From positions 1-58,260 of the forward strand of contig JAJFUE010000020.1 of assembly GCA_021372575.1 (NCBI GenBank): a DNA stretch of 58,260 bases, in the 5' to 3' direction. The notes under the pieces are model-generated. The model did no database searches and was not told where the DNA came from. It saw only the letters and a program-made list of their open reading frames with translations. Positions 50,844 to 58,260 of the stretch are shown here, one piece after another. Origin of the DNA: a bacterium (GTDB lineage Bacteria; Sumerlaeota; Sumerlaeia; MVZB01). The position numbers and the translations under genes were made by a program. Each line of letters opens with the position of its first letter. Position 1 is the stretch's first letter.

Positions 50844-52733
50844 TTATTCCGGCCGGGCCTCGAGGGTAGCCTCGCGGGCCATGCGGTAATTGGGATAATA
50901 GCGGAGCAGTTGTTCGAAACACGGGCGGACGAGATCGTCTCCGCCGGCCGCGGCAATGCCGTTCAGGCGCAACAGGATGCTTTCGGCGCGAACCTGGCGG
51001 CGCCACCATGGCAACGAGGGGAGTTCCTGAAGTTCCCGCGATATCTCGCCCGTCATGGAGGCAATACGGTCGCGGGTGAGTTCATGCTCGGAAATCGTAA
51101 CGGCGTTCTCCGGGATTCGGCGCAGCCAAACGGCGAAGAATTCATCGATATAGACCGGCGCCCAGTCGGGATTATCCACGGGCTTGAATGAAAGCGGGAT
51201 CAGGCCGAGCGACAGCGAAAACACGGCGACATTCACGTGGCGCATGTCGAGGAGCCGCTTCATGAGGGCGGGGTGCTGGATCGCGGGGAAATATTCATCC
51301 TGCCAGAACGAGACCGGAAAGGCTTCGGGCCGGTTATCCACGTAGGCGGGAAGGGGGTAAATGTTGTATTCAACGAGACTGCCGATGTCGAAATCGGACA
51401 GGACCGGGCCGGGAACCGCGTGCCCGCTCATGAATTTGCGCAGGCGCTCGTAACGGGCGGGTTCGTCCAGGCCGAATGGGGTCGGCGCGATCGGCGGCGG
51501 GAACGCAAATGAATAAGTGCCGTTGAGGACGGCGCCGATCAGGAACAGGTTCATACAAAGCGCAGCCGGCGCGAGCGCGCGCCGCAGGACCGCGACAACA
51601 GGGATGTTCGAAGAAGATTGCGATACGGCCGGACCCGGCCTGGATGATTTCGCGGCCTTGGCTCGCGCCCTTCTTGCGGCCCGCGAGGCCGGCGTAGAGG
51701 CGACGCTTTCCGTTTGGGACAGGGCTATATTGGGAAAGCGAGAACGTGCGATCAGCGGAAGCGCGGCTAACGCAAGGAGCGGGGAATGGCGGGCCATGAC
51801 GAGCGACGCCACCAACGCGGTCACGGCAACGATCAGGTTGGCCAGGCCGGAGGCCCGTCGATCGCTCAGCAAGATCGCAACCGCCGAGAGGACGGTCATG
51901 GCCATCAGGATCGGGAGCGCGATGAGCATCGGGTTGATCGCGATTTTCGAAAGGGTCCATGGCGACACATTTTCGATGAGCGTGACGCCGTAATTGTTCA
52001 TGATCCGGAACGGGTAGGCCAGCCCCGACCAGCCGTTGGGGTTGGCGCAACAGGCGGCCACGGAGCCCGCGAGCCAGGCGGCTTCAACGAGAAACCGCCT
52101 CCGGGACGGGCTCTCGAAAAAACGCTCGAGGGCGATCGCGCCCATCATCCCGAGGCCGAAGATGAAATAAATATGCGTGTTCACCCACGCAGCCATGACG
52201 AGGATCGTGAGCAGCCGAGTGATCACGGCGAATCGGGAGCCGCGGATCAGTTCAAAACACAGAAGGAATAAGCCGACAAGCAGGAATGAAAAAAGCTCGG
52301 GGCGCAAGTGGGAGCGGTAGCCGAGGATTACGGCGGAGAGCAGCGCTGACAGCCAAATCCCTGCGCCCAACGGACGGGCGGCGGACTTTCGCGCGGCAGC
52401 GAGCGCAAATCCGAGCGCGGCACAAAGTATGATCGCTTTTAAAAAGATCAGGCCGTTGAGCCCGACGCGCGAATGCAGGACGGCAACGCCGCATTCGAAG
52501 AGCCAGTGATGATTGACGCAGGGGAAATCGGGGTTTGTGTAGGTGAGGAGGTTTGTTTTCGGAACGGAGCCGGAGTCGAGAATGATGCGGCCGAGGAGAA
52601 TGTGGCGACCCAGGTCTTCGGTGAAACTGATGCCCGGAGTCAGCCCGAGGCAGAACATGAGCGCGAGCGGTCCAACGAATGCGGCGAGCGTGACGGGGCG
52701 CGGGAGCTTCATGCGTTTCATCCTCGCCTGCAT
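50844..52733 (-). CDS. Large multi-pass membrane protein, GT-C-like, unassigned
   Basis: The 629-aa product has roughly ten hydrophobic segments in the first 430 residues, e.g. LAAFVGPLALMFCLGL, WLSALLSAVILGY and LIVAVTALVASLVM. A loop with FTEDLGRHILLGRIILDSG and TNPDFPCVNHHWLFECG follows the first segment, like the acidic first loop of polyprenyl-dependent glycosyltransferases. A soluble C-terminal part of about 190 residues contains DFDIGSLVEYNIYPLPAYVDNRPEAFP, seen in similar bacterial membrane proteins. The substrate is unknown. It lies upstream of rmlC, co-directional. Confidence 0.7.
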   Translation of the reverse strand: MQARMKRMKLPRPVTLAAFVGPLALMFCLGLTPGISFTEDLGRHILLGRIILDSGSVPKTNLLTYTNPDFPCVNHHWLFECGVAVLHSRVGLNGLIFLKAIILCAALGFALAAARKSAARPLGAGIWLSALLSAVILGYRSHLRPELFSFLLVGLFLLCFELIRGSRFAVITRLLTILVMAAWVNTHIYFIFGLGMMGAIALERFFESPSRRRFLVEAAWLAGSVAACCANPNGWSGLAYPFRIMNNYGVTLIENVSPWTLSKIAINPMLIALPILMAMTVLSAVAILLSDRRASGLANLIVAVTALVASLVMARHSPLLALAALPLIARSRFPNIALSQTESVASTPASRAARRARAKAAKSSRPGPAVSQSSSNIPVVAVLRRALAPAALCMNLFLIGAVLNGTYSFAFPPPIAPTPFGLDEPARYERLRKFMSGHAVPGPVLSDFDIGSLVEYNIYPLPAYVDNRPEAFPVSFWQDEYFPAIQHPALMKRLLDMRHVNVAVFSLSLGLIPLSFKPVDNPDWAPVYIDEFFAVWLRRIPENAVTISEHELTRDRIASMTGEISRELQELPSLPWWRRQVRAESILLRLNGIAAAGGDDLVRPCFEQLLRYYPNYRMAREATLEARPE

Positions 52734-52892
52734 GATTCACGCGCGCTCGACAGCAGTCAAGCCGAACAGGTAACAGAGCATTTGCGCTCGCCGCGCTCGC
52801 CTTCGCCTGCCTGTTCATGCGGCGGCTCGAATATCAGAGCTTGACCGCAAGGCGCACTTAGAGCACGATTTTTATTGACCTTGTGCCCATTT

Positions 52893-52969
52893 GGGTGGGT
52901 AGCTCAGTTGGTTAGAGCACCAGCCTTACAAGCTGGGGGTCCAGGGTTCGAGTCCCTGCCCACCCACCA
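52893..52969 (+). tRNA. tRNA-Val (anticodon UAC)
   Basis: The cloverleaf is complete: acceptor GGGTGGG (52893-52899) with CCCACCC (52959-52965), D arm GCTCAGTTGGTTAGAGC, anticodon stem CCAGC/GCTGG around CTTACAA (anticodon TAC), T stem CAGGG/CCCTG with loop TTCGAGT. The discriminator A is followed by an encoded CCA. It decodes GUA and GUG. It is flanked by the membrane protein (minus) and the HEAT gene (minus). Confidence 0.97.
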
Positions 52970-52988
52970 ATTCACCATTCACCATCCT

Positions 52989-55900
52989 TCACGGCCGGTC
53001 CTCGTAGCTCCAATATTCGGGCAGGTCGAGCAGGTATTCCGTGTCGGGCAGGCCGAATTTGTCCTCGCGCATGTAGAGGTCGTGGCGCGTCTTGGGTGGG
53101 CGCTTGAGGTCGGCCAGGATCACTTCGACGTTCCGCCGCAGCGTCGGGTCGGGATCGTTGCGGTAGCGTTCGAGGTACGGCCGCACGGGCTTGCCGAGGC
53201 CTTCCAGCGCGTGGCCCGCCATCCATTCGTGGCCGCCGACGCGCAGTTGCGGGATGAGGATCTCGGTGATGCGCCCGATCCGGCGGGTGCGGCCGGTCGA
53301 GCCGAGGATAATCGCCGCCAGCCAGCGGCGCTGGGGGTCCCCGGAGTCGAGCGAGACTTCCAGTTCGTGCGTCGCCAGTTTCGGGTGATCGATCAGGTAT
53401 TTGGCCGTCCCCTTGGCGTTGTCCAGACTCCGCCAATCGTCCAGCCAGCCGCCGGACTCGAGGTGATACTCGTCGTCCAGGTTTTCAAGCAGCACGGCGA
53501 TGAGGCGGGGTGGCGGGCCGCCGGGGTATTCGTGCGGCGCGGGCAGCGCGTCGGCGGCCCACAGCCGCTGTTGGCGGTCATCAGAGTCGAGCGCCTGCTC
53601 CAGTTTCCGGATCACCATCGGCGAGCGCAGCCGGTCCAGTTCATGGACTGCTTCCTGGGCGTTGTTGGTGACGCCGTCCGCATGGAGCTGCAGGATCAGG
53701 TGGTCGATCATCGCCGGGCTGGGGCGGTAACCGGGCATCTGCAGCAGCAGCCGCGCGACGCGCCGGTGGAAGATGCGGTTGTCGTCGCTGGAGCGCAGCG
53801 CGGCCTCGAGGATCTCGCGCTTGGCGGGGATCCGGCATCTGCCGAGCGCATTGGATGTCTGATCGACCGTTTCGCCAGCAATGTCGTAGTCGAGCTTTAG
53901 GTTCTCGACGAGGGCGCGGAAGAGGCGCGGCGTCATTTTCGCCGGATTCGGTCCTTGAACGAGCGCCAGCGCGGCGCGGCCTTGGGCCTGCGGGTCCTTC
54001 GAGCCGACGAGCTTTTCGAGGCGCTCGCGTTTGCCGGGAACGTCACGCCGCGCAAGGATTTCGAGCGCCGTCTCGGCGTTGCCCGCGATGCCGTCGTCCT
54101 CGAGGTTCTCGGCCAGCAGGGCCAGTTCGGCGGGGGCGGGCTTGTAGCTCATGTCGTATTGCAGCGCCAGCGCGGCGAGGCGGGCGAGTTGCGAGTCCGT
54201 GCTCCGCTCGTCATCCCGCAGCAGCTTCGTCCGCGCATCGGCCAGCGGCTGCGCCAGCTGCGCATTGATCATCCAATCGACGGCGCCGCGCGCGGCGTCG
54301 GCGAGCGAACCCGTGCGCAGGTTCTCGTTCATCAGCCCGAGCAACTCGAGCGTGGGGGTCGTCATGGGGTGGTTCGCCACCAACACGGCGAGGATCTTGC
54401 GCTGCTGCGTGTCGGTCGTCGATGCAAACGCCCGTTGGATCGCATCCAGCTTGTTGGCGCCGGACTGCCACTGGAGGGCGCGCCATGCGCGCTGGGCGTT
54501 CTTCGGGACGTCATCGACGCGGAAGTCGTCGATCAGCTCGGCCAGGGTTCTTTCGCCGGGCTCCTTGAACAGGCGCCGGCGGATCGAGAGCTCAATCTCC
54601 CTCGCCGTTGCCGCGACGGCGCGGTCGGGGGTCTGCACGAGCGGCGAGATCGCCTTGAGGTCGGCCTCCGTGCCGAGGTCGCGCAAGACGTTCGCGGCGG
54701 CGCGGCGGCGGGTCGCGTCGGGGCCCTTGGCCCACTCGAGGATCATCGCGCGGCCGGCGAGCTTGAGCAGCGCCTTTTCGCCGTCTTCATCGACCCACGT
54801 CTTCTCCCTGTTGGCGACGGCAATCGCCAGCGCCGGGATCGCCGGCGCGGCGGCCGGGCCCATGTCGCCGAGGATTTCGGCATAGAGCCGGCGGATGTTG
54901 CCTTTTTCGGGATCGTTCACCCCCTCGATGAGCAGCGGCAGGGCGGCGGTTTGGTCGATTTGCGCGATGGGCCAAATCAGGTCGCGGCTGACCCCGTGCG
55001 GGTCGTCCCGGTAAGTTTCGAGCAGTTGTGGCAGAACCGGCGCGGCGGCCGGGCCCAGGGCTCCGAGTCCCTCGGCGGCGGCGCGGCGGATTTCATCGTC
55101 GTTGTCGTTCAGCATGCGCACGAGCAGCGGCAGGACCGTCGATCTGGGGCGGCCGATCCCGGCCAGGTTTTTCACCGCCCAATAACGGATTTGGCTGTCC
55201 GGGTCGTAAAGCGCGTCCAGCAGTTCGGGCATGGCCGCCTCGGCCGCCGGCGAGCCGATCGCGCCGAGCGCCTGCATCGCCTCGACTGCGGCCCAGTTCC
55301 ACTCATACGCATTCCCGATAGTCCTGTCGTGGGCGCGTTTCCGGGCGTCGCGCGTTGCGGCCGCGAGCGCCGGAACCGCGGCGGCGGCACTTGGGCCCAT
55401 CTTGCCCAGCGTCTCCGCGGCATTCTTGCAAACGCCCGCGTCGCTTCCTTTCAGGCGTTCGATCAATTGTGCCAGCGTCTGCGTTGTGCGCGGGGCTTTT
55501 GGCGCCGGCGCGAGCGTCGGCAGCAGGTGCTCATTGGGCGCCACGTCACGCAGGACGGATTCGATGCTGTTCTTGAGGCCCTGATTGCCGGGCGCGGACC
55601 AGGCCCGCACCAGATCCGGCGCAAGCGGCCGGCCTTCGGCGCCAAGGTTGCCCATGGTATTGAGCGCCTGCCAGATCCGGTTTCTGTCGCCCGTGGCCAG
55701 GTCGGCCCGGTAGCGCGCGATGAGCGCGTCCAGAACCTGCCTGCGCAAATCCGGCGGCAGCTGCTTGTCGGGTTTGTTGTCCCTGGCGTCGGCCAGCGCT
55801 CGGATCAGCCCCATTTCGATTTCGCAGGCATCGCCGGGCGAGGCGCCGGCGAGCATTTGCGCGGCGTCGCCGACCCACTCCCTCGTGGGAAACGGCGACA

Positions 55901-56378
55901 TCCTGGCCGAGTAAAGCGCCATCCAGCGGACTTTGTCGTTGGCGTCCTTGAACGCGCGACGATAGGCCTGCACGAAACGCTCGCCGACCTGTTTCGATTC
56001 GGCAGCCGCGCTGTAATGGTTGAATTGAAGCACTTCGATTGCGCAGAGCCGGTGTTGGGGGTCGGGATCGTCGCAGGCGGCAAACACGGCGTCGATGCCG
56101 GCCGGGCCGATTTCCCACAGGACGGACCCCGCGATCATGCACAGATACAGGTTCTCGTTGTAGAGCAGGGGCTTGAGGGCCGGGATCGCATCGCGCGGAT
56201 CGACGCCGTGCGCCACGAGCTGCCGCACCTCGGATTTGGGGCTGTTGTTGAGGGTCTGGCCGTTCTTGAGCCGTGCGATCATGGCGTCAATCGCGGGATT
56301 CGATTGGGCTGCGAGCGCGCGGCCGGCGATGCAGATGAACAGCAGTGCGATCAGCTTGCGGGCTACGGGGTGCGGCAT
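52989..56378 (-). CDS. Secreted HEAT-repeat protein (1129 aa)
   Basis: A signal peptide (ARKLIALLFICIAGRALAAQ) opens a protein made almost entirely of HEAT-like helical pairs of about 30-40 residues, for example GKMGPSAAAAVPALAAATRD, NDNDDEIRRAAAEGLGALGP, YAEILGDMGPAAAPAIPALA. The repeats with PAAA/PAL pattern resemble the PBS-lyase type. No catalytic domain is present, so it is probably a scaffold or binding protein in the periplasm or outside. It is divergent from the FG-GAP protein at 56524. Confidence 0.85.
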   Translation of the reverse strand: MPHPVARKLIALLFICIAGRALAAQSNPAIDAMIARLKNGQTLNNSPKSEVRQLVAHGVDPRDAIPALKPLLYNENLYLCMIAGSVLWEIGPAGIDAVFAACDDPDPQHRLCAIEVLQFNHYSAAAESKQVGERFVQAYRRAFKDANDKVRWMALYSARMSPFPTREWVGDAAQMLAGASPGDACEIEMGLIRALADARDNKPDKQLPPDLRRQVLDALIARYRADLATGDRNRIWQALNTMGNLGAEGRPLAPDLVRAWSAPGNQGLKNSIESVLRDVAPNEHLLPTLAPAPKAPRTTQTLAQLIERLKGSDAGVCKNAAETLGKMGPSAAAAVPALAAATRDARKRAHDRTIGNAYEWNWAAVEAMQALGAIGSPAAEAAMPELLDALYDPDSQIRYWAVKNLAGIGRPRSTVLPLLVRMLNDNDDEIRRAAAEGLGALGPAAAPVLPQLLETYRDDPHGVSRDLIWPIAQIDQTAALPLLIEGVNDPEKGNIRRLYAEILGDMGPAAAPAIPALAIAVANREKTWVDEDGEKALLKLAGRAMILEWAKGPDATRRRAAANVLRDLGTEADLKAISPLVQTPDRAVAATAREIELSIRRRLFKEPGERTLAELIDDFRVDDVPKNAQRAWRALQWQSGANKLDAIQRAFASTTDTQQRKILAVLVANHPMTTPTLELLGLMNENLRTGSLADAARGAVDWMINAQLAQPLADARTKLLRDDERSTDSQLARLAALALQYDMSYKPAPAELALLAENLEDDGIAGNAETALEILARRDVPGKRERLEKLVGSKDPQAQGRAALALVQGPNPAKMTPRLFRALVENLKLDYDIAGETVDQTSNALGRCRIPAKREILEAALRSSDDNRIFHRRVARLLLQMPGYRPSPAMIDHLILQLHADGVTNNAQEAVHELDRLRSPMVIRKLEQALDSDDRQQRLWAADALPAPHEYPGGPPPRLIAVLLENLDDEYHLESGGWLDDWRSLDNAKGTAKYLIDHPKLATHELEVSLDSGDPQRRWLAAIILGSTGRTRRIGRITEILIPQLRVGGHEWMAGHALEGLGKPVRPYLERYRNDPDPTLRRNVEVILADLKRPPKTRHDLYMREDKFGLPDTEYLLDLPEYWSYEDRP

Positions 56379-56523
56379 TTGGCCTGGGTCCTTCGGACTG
56401 AATGGTCCTGAAACGAGTGCTGGCTATCAGAACATCGCCGATCGGCATAAGTTTGGGTGTTTGTCGGGTCTTGTGAGAAAATCGATTCACGGTTGTCAAA
56501 TTCGGCCGATGGCGGGAATCGCG

Positions 56524-57984
56524 ATGGTCTCCATTCGGTTCATGCGGGTCCTTGGGTTATGCGGATGTTTTCTGGCCGCGGTATCGGCGACGGCATACGA
56601 GATGCCCCCGTTCGTCAAGCAGATTGTCGATCCGGGCCAGGCGCCGTGGGGGAAGCAACTGGCCGACCTCGACGGCGACGGGTTCGTCGATATCGTCGAG
56701 GGCGGCGGCTACGTCAACATGCAGAATGTTTATTGGTATCGCTACCCGGACTGGGCGAAATTCCAGATCGGGACGGTCGGCGGGGACGATGATTTGCAGG
56801 TCGGCGACATCAACGGCGACGGCGCGCCGGACGTGGTCGTCAACGGCGGGATTTACTGGTATGCGAATCCGCGCGGGTCGGGCGGCGACGTGACGGCACC
56901 GTGGACGCGGCACACGATCGATGCGGGGCTCAACACGCACGACCTTGCGCTGGGCGACATCGATCGGGACGGCAAGGTGGACGTCGTGACGCGCGGCGCG
57001 GGCGATTCCGGGCCGACGTATATCCTGTTTCAGAACGGGCCCGACGACTGGACGCGTGTGCAGTTGACGAATGCGCCGATCGGCGAGGGGACCGCGCTCG
57101 GCGACATCGATCGCGACGGGAAGCTCGACATTGCGGCCAACGGTTACTGGCTCAGGCAGCCGGCGAATCCGCGAACGGATGCGTGGGCGAAATACGATTT
57201 CGGTGCGTGGGCGTCGATGGCGGCGGTTGGCCTGGCGGATATCAACAGGGACGGGCGGCTCGATGTCTTCCTGGCGCCCTCGGAAACCGGCGCGGGGATC
57301 CTGGCCTGGTTTGAGGCGCCGGAGGACCCGGCCGTGGACCCATGGACGCGCCACGACATCATGGCGGCTGAGGACCTGCATCGGTTTCACCTGGTCGATA
57401 TGAACCGCGACGGCGAACTGGACATTGCGTTCGGCGAAATGCACCAGTCCCCGCTCAAGCGGCTGGGGGTTTTGTATAACAACGGCGCGGGGACGTCGTG
57501 GACGCTGGATGTGTTCAGCACGGGCGGCGCGCACAACATCGCCGTTGGAGATGTCGGCAACGACGGCGACCTCGACATCCTGAGCGCGAACTGGAACGTC
57601 AGCGCGCCCGATGGCGGCGCGATCAATGTGTGGATCAATCAACTGGATCCCGACATCACGGCGCCGGCGGTCGCGATCACGGCGCCGGCGAACGACGCGG
57701 TCGTGAGCGGGACGGTGGAGGTTGCCGCGGATGCGTCGGATAACGCGGGGGTGGCGGGTGTGCAGTTCCGGGTCGATGACGCGGCGCTGGGCGAGGAGGA
57801 TGTCGCCGCGCCGTATGCGGTGACGTGGGACACGGATTTCGTGGCGACGGGCACGCACACGCTGCGGGCGGTGGCGCGCGACACGGCGGGGAACATAACG
57901 ACGAGCACGCTGGTCACGGTGCGTGTCGCGCGCCCGAAAATGGCGGCGGCGCGGCAGTGGCGGTATTACGGGCCGCGCCGATAG
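56524..57984 (+). CDS. Secreted FG-GAP/VCBS repeat protein with Ig-like C-terminal domain
   Basis: From ATG 56524 the product is 486 aa; starts at 56509 or 56542 are possible. A signal peptide (VLGLCGCFLAAVSATA) is followed by a seven-bladed beta-propeller-like set of calcium-binding repeats: DLDGDGFVDIVEGG, DINGDGAPDVVVNGG, DIDRDGKVDVVTRG, DIDRDGKLDIAANG, DINRDGRLDVFLAP, DMNRDGELDIAFGE, DVGNDGDLDILSAN. The C-terminal 90 residues (AITAPANDAVVSGTVEV..., DTAGNITTSTLVTVRV) form an Ig-like domain. It is likely extracellular and may bind polymers or cells. Confidence 0.88.
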   Translation: MVSIRFMRVLGLCGCFLAAVSATAYEMPPFVKQIVDPGQAPWGKQLADLDGDGFVDIVEGGGYVNMQNVYWYRYPDWAKFQIGTVGGDDDLQVGDINGDGAPDVVVNGGIYWYANPRGSGGDVTAPWTRHTIDAGLNTHDLALGDIDRDGKVDVVTRGAGDSGPTYILFQNGPDDWTRVQLTNAPIGEGTALGDIDRDGKLDIAANGYWLRQPANPRTDAWAKYDFGAWASMAAVGLADINRDGRLDVFLAPSETGAGILAWFEAPEDPAVDPWTRHDIMAAEDLHRFHLVDMNRDGELDIAFGEMHQSPLKRLGVLYNNGAGTSWTLDVFSTGGAHNIAVGDVGNDGDLDILSANWNVSAPDGGAINVWINQLDPDITAPAVAITAPANDAVVSGTVEVAADASDNAGVAGVQFRVDDAALGEEDVAAPYAVTWDTDFVATGTHTLRAVARDTAGNITTSTLVTVRVARPKMAAARQWRYYGPRR

Positions 57985-58015
57985 ATGATCAAATCCGTGG
58001 TGGCAGAATTGGTTT

Positions 58016-58260
58016 TAATTTGATTGATGGCTAAAGCCGGCTAAGAATAATAAATAATGGGCCGATGACCACCGGCTGAAGCCGGGTATGTGTTTAGCGC
58101 GTTGGTAATCGGTTGTTGTGAGCGCATGGTGAAAAGCGCGCGCTGAAAGCGCAACAAGAATATAGCCTGGGGCAAAGCGAAGCGACGCCCCAGGTCAGAA
58201 TCGCATCACGTTAGGAAGCTCTGAAAGAGCGGAAGAAACCCGTGGTCCATTTCTTTCGCG
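58016..58260. repeat. Composite palindromic repeat at the window end
   Basis: TTTTAATTTGATTGATGGCT, AAAGCCGGCTAAG, GGGCCGATGACCACCGGCTG and AAGCCGGGTATGTGTTTAGC, then CCTGGGGCAAAGCGAAGCGA with CGCCCCAGG. The first half matches 43072-43150 and the second half matches 47200-47373. So the three sites are mosaics of the same modules. The 3' limit is cut by the window edge. Confidence 0.75.

Noticed and set aside
53955-56411. An 818-aa open frame on the plus strand opposite the HEAT-repeat gene.
   Set aside because: The minus-strand HEAT protein has a signal peptide and clear repeats; the plus-strand product is Arg/Gly-rich noise.

Overview
The window comes from the chromosome of a GC-rich Gram-negative bacterium. 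It has an S10-spc-alpha ribosomal supercluster, and LptD, LptF-type permease, RmlABC and envelope-polysaccharide genes imply an LPS-bearing outer membrane. The long secreted repeat proteins, the many families of short-period intergenic repeats and the orphan envelope genes suggest an uncultured lineage near the Planctomycetota, Sumerlaeota, Hydrogenedentota or Omnitrophota. The phylum cannot be fixed without a tree of the ribosomal proteins.

Positions 1-16668 are one co-directional housekeeping operon: end of tuf, rpsJ-rplCDWB-rpsS-rplV-rpsC-rplP-rpmC-rpsQ, rplNXE-rpsN(Zn type)-rpsH-rplFR-rpsE-rpmD-rplO-secY, adk-map-infA-rpmJ-rpsMK-rpoA-rplQ-rpsD. It closes with a UUCG-loop terminator. Order is classical except that rpsD sits last, after rplQ. 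Short repeats have entered several of its intergenic gaps.

Positions 16862-26249 hold a tandem array of four paralogous secreted proteins of 673-731 aa. Each has a signal peptide, a shared 'GPGLIQYQGRLTD' domain, a pectate-lyase-like section and a predicted beta-helix built from 20-residue coils. The coils follow AGxxSFGxxGTASGTFxxCx, so cysteines are stacked once per coil. The first two are each preceded by a tiny secreted protein (about 100 aa), the first with a stop/start overlap. This is the most distinctive protein system in the window and I do not recognise it as a described one.

Positions 26333-52733 are mostly cell-envelope genes in scattered transcription units: a 2-hydroxyacid dehydrogenase and a CMP-sugar-acid cytidylyltransferase, lptF-lptD, a GT2 glycosyltransferase, an orphan Opp/Dpp-type ATPase, an HD-domain nuclease, two large membrane glycosyltransferase-like proteins, a CysQ/IMPase, an aldo/keto reductase, an MBOAT-AlgJ-like acyl-transfer pair, and rmlB-rmlA-rmlC. 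Between the HD gene and the first membrane protein (38899-39424) is a gene-free stretch with a promoter, many strong stems and a GAAA-loop terminator. I read it as a candidate structured non-coding RNA of about 490 nt. Positions 52893-57984 hold tRNA-Val(UAC), a secreted 1129-aa HEAT-repeat protein and a divergently transcribed FG-GAP/VCBS plus Ig-like secreted protein.

A second theme is a large set of short-period (6-9 nt) tandem-repeat families in the intergenic regions. The best defined is a compound (CGATTA)n(CGAGCA)n element present seven times, always with the same block order. Several families occur as mirrored pairs around a spacer, and they often start at or over a stop codon. In a few genes the same repeats are translated in frame.
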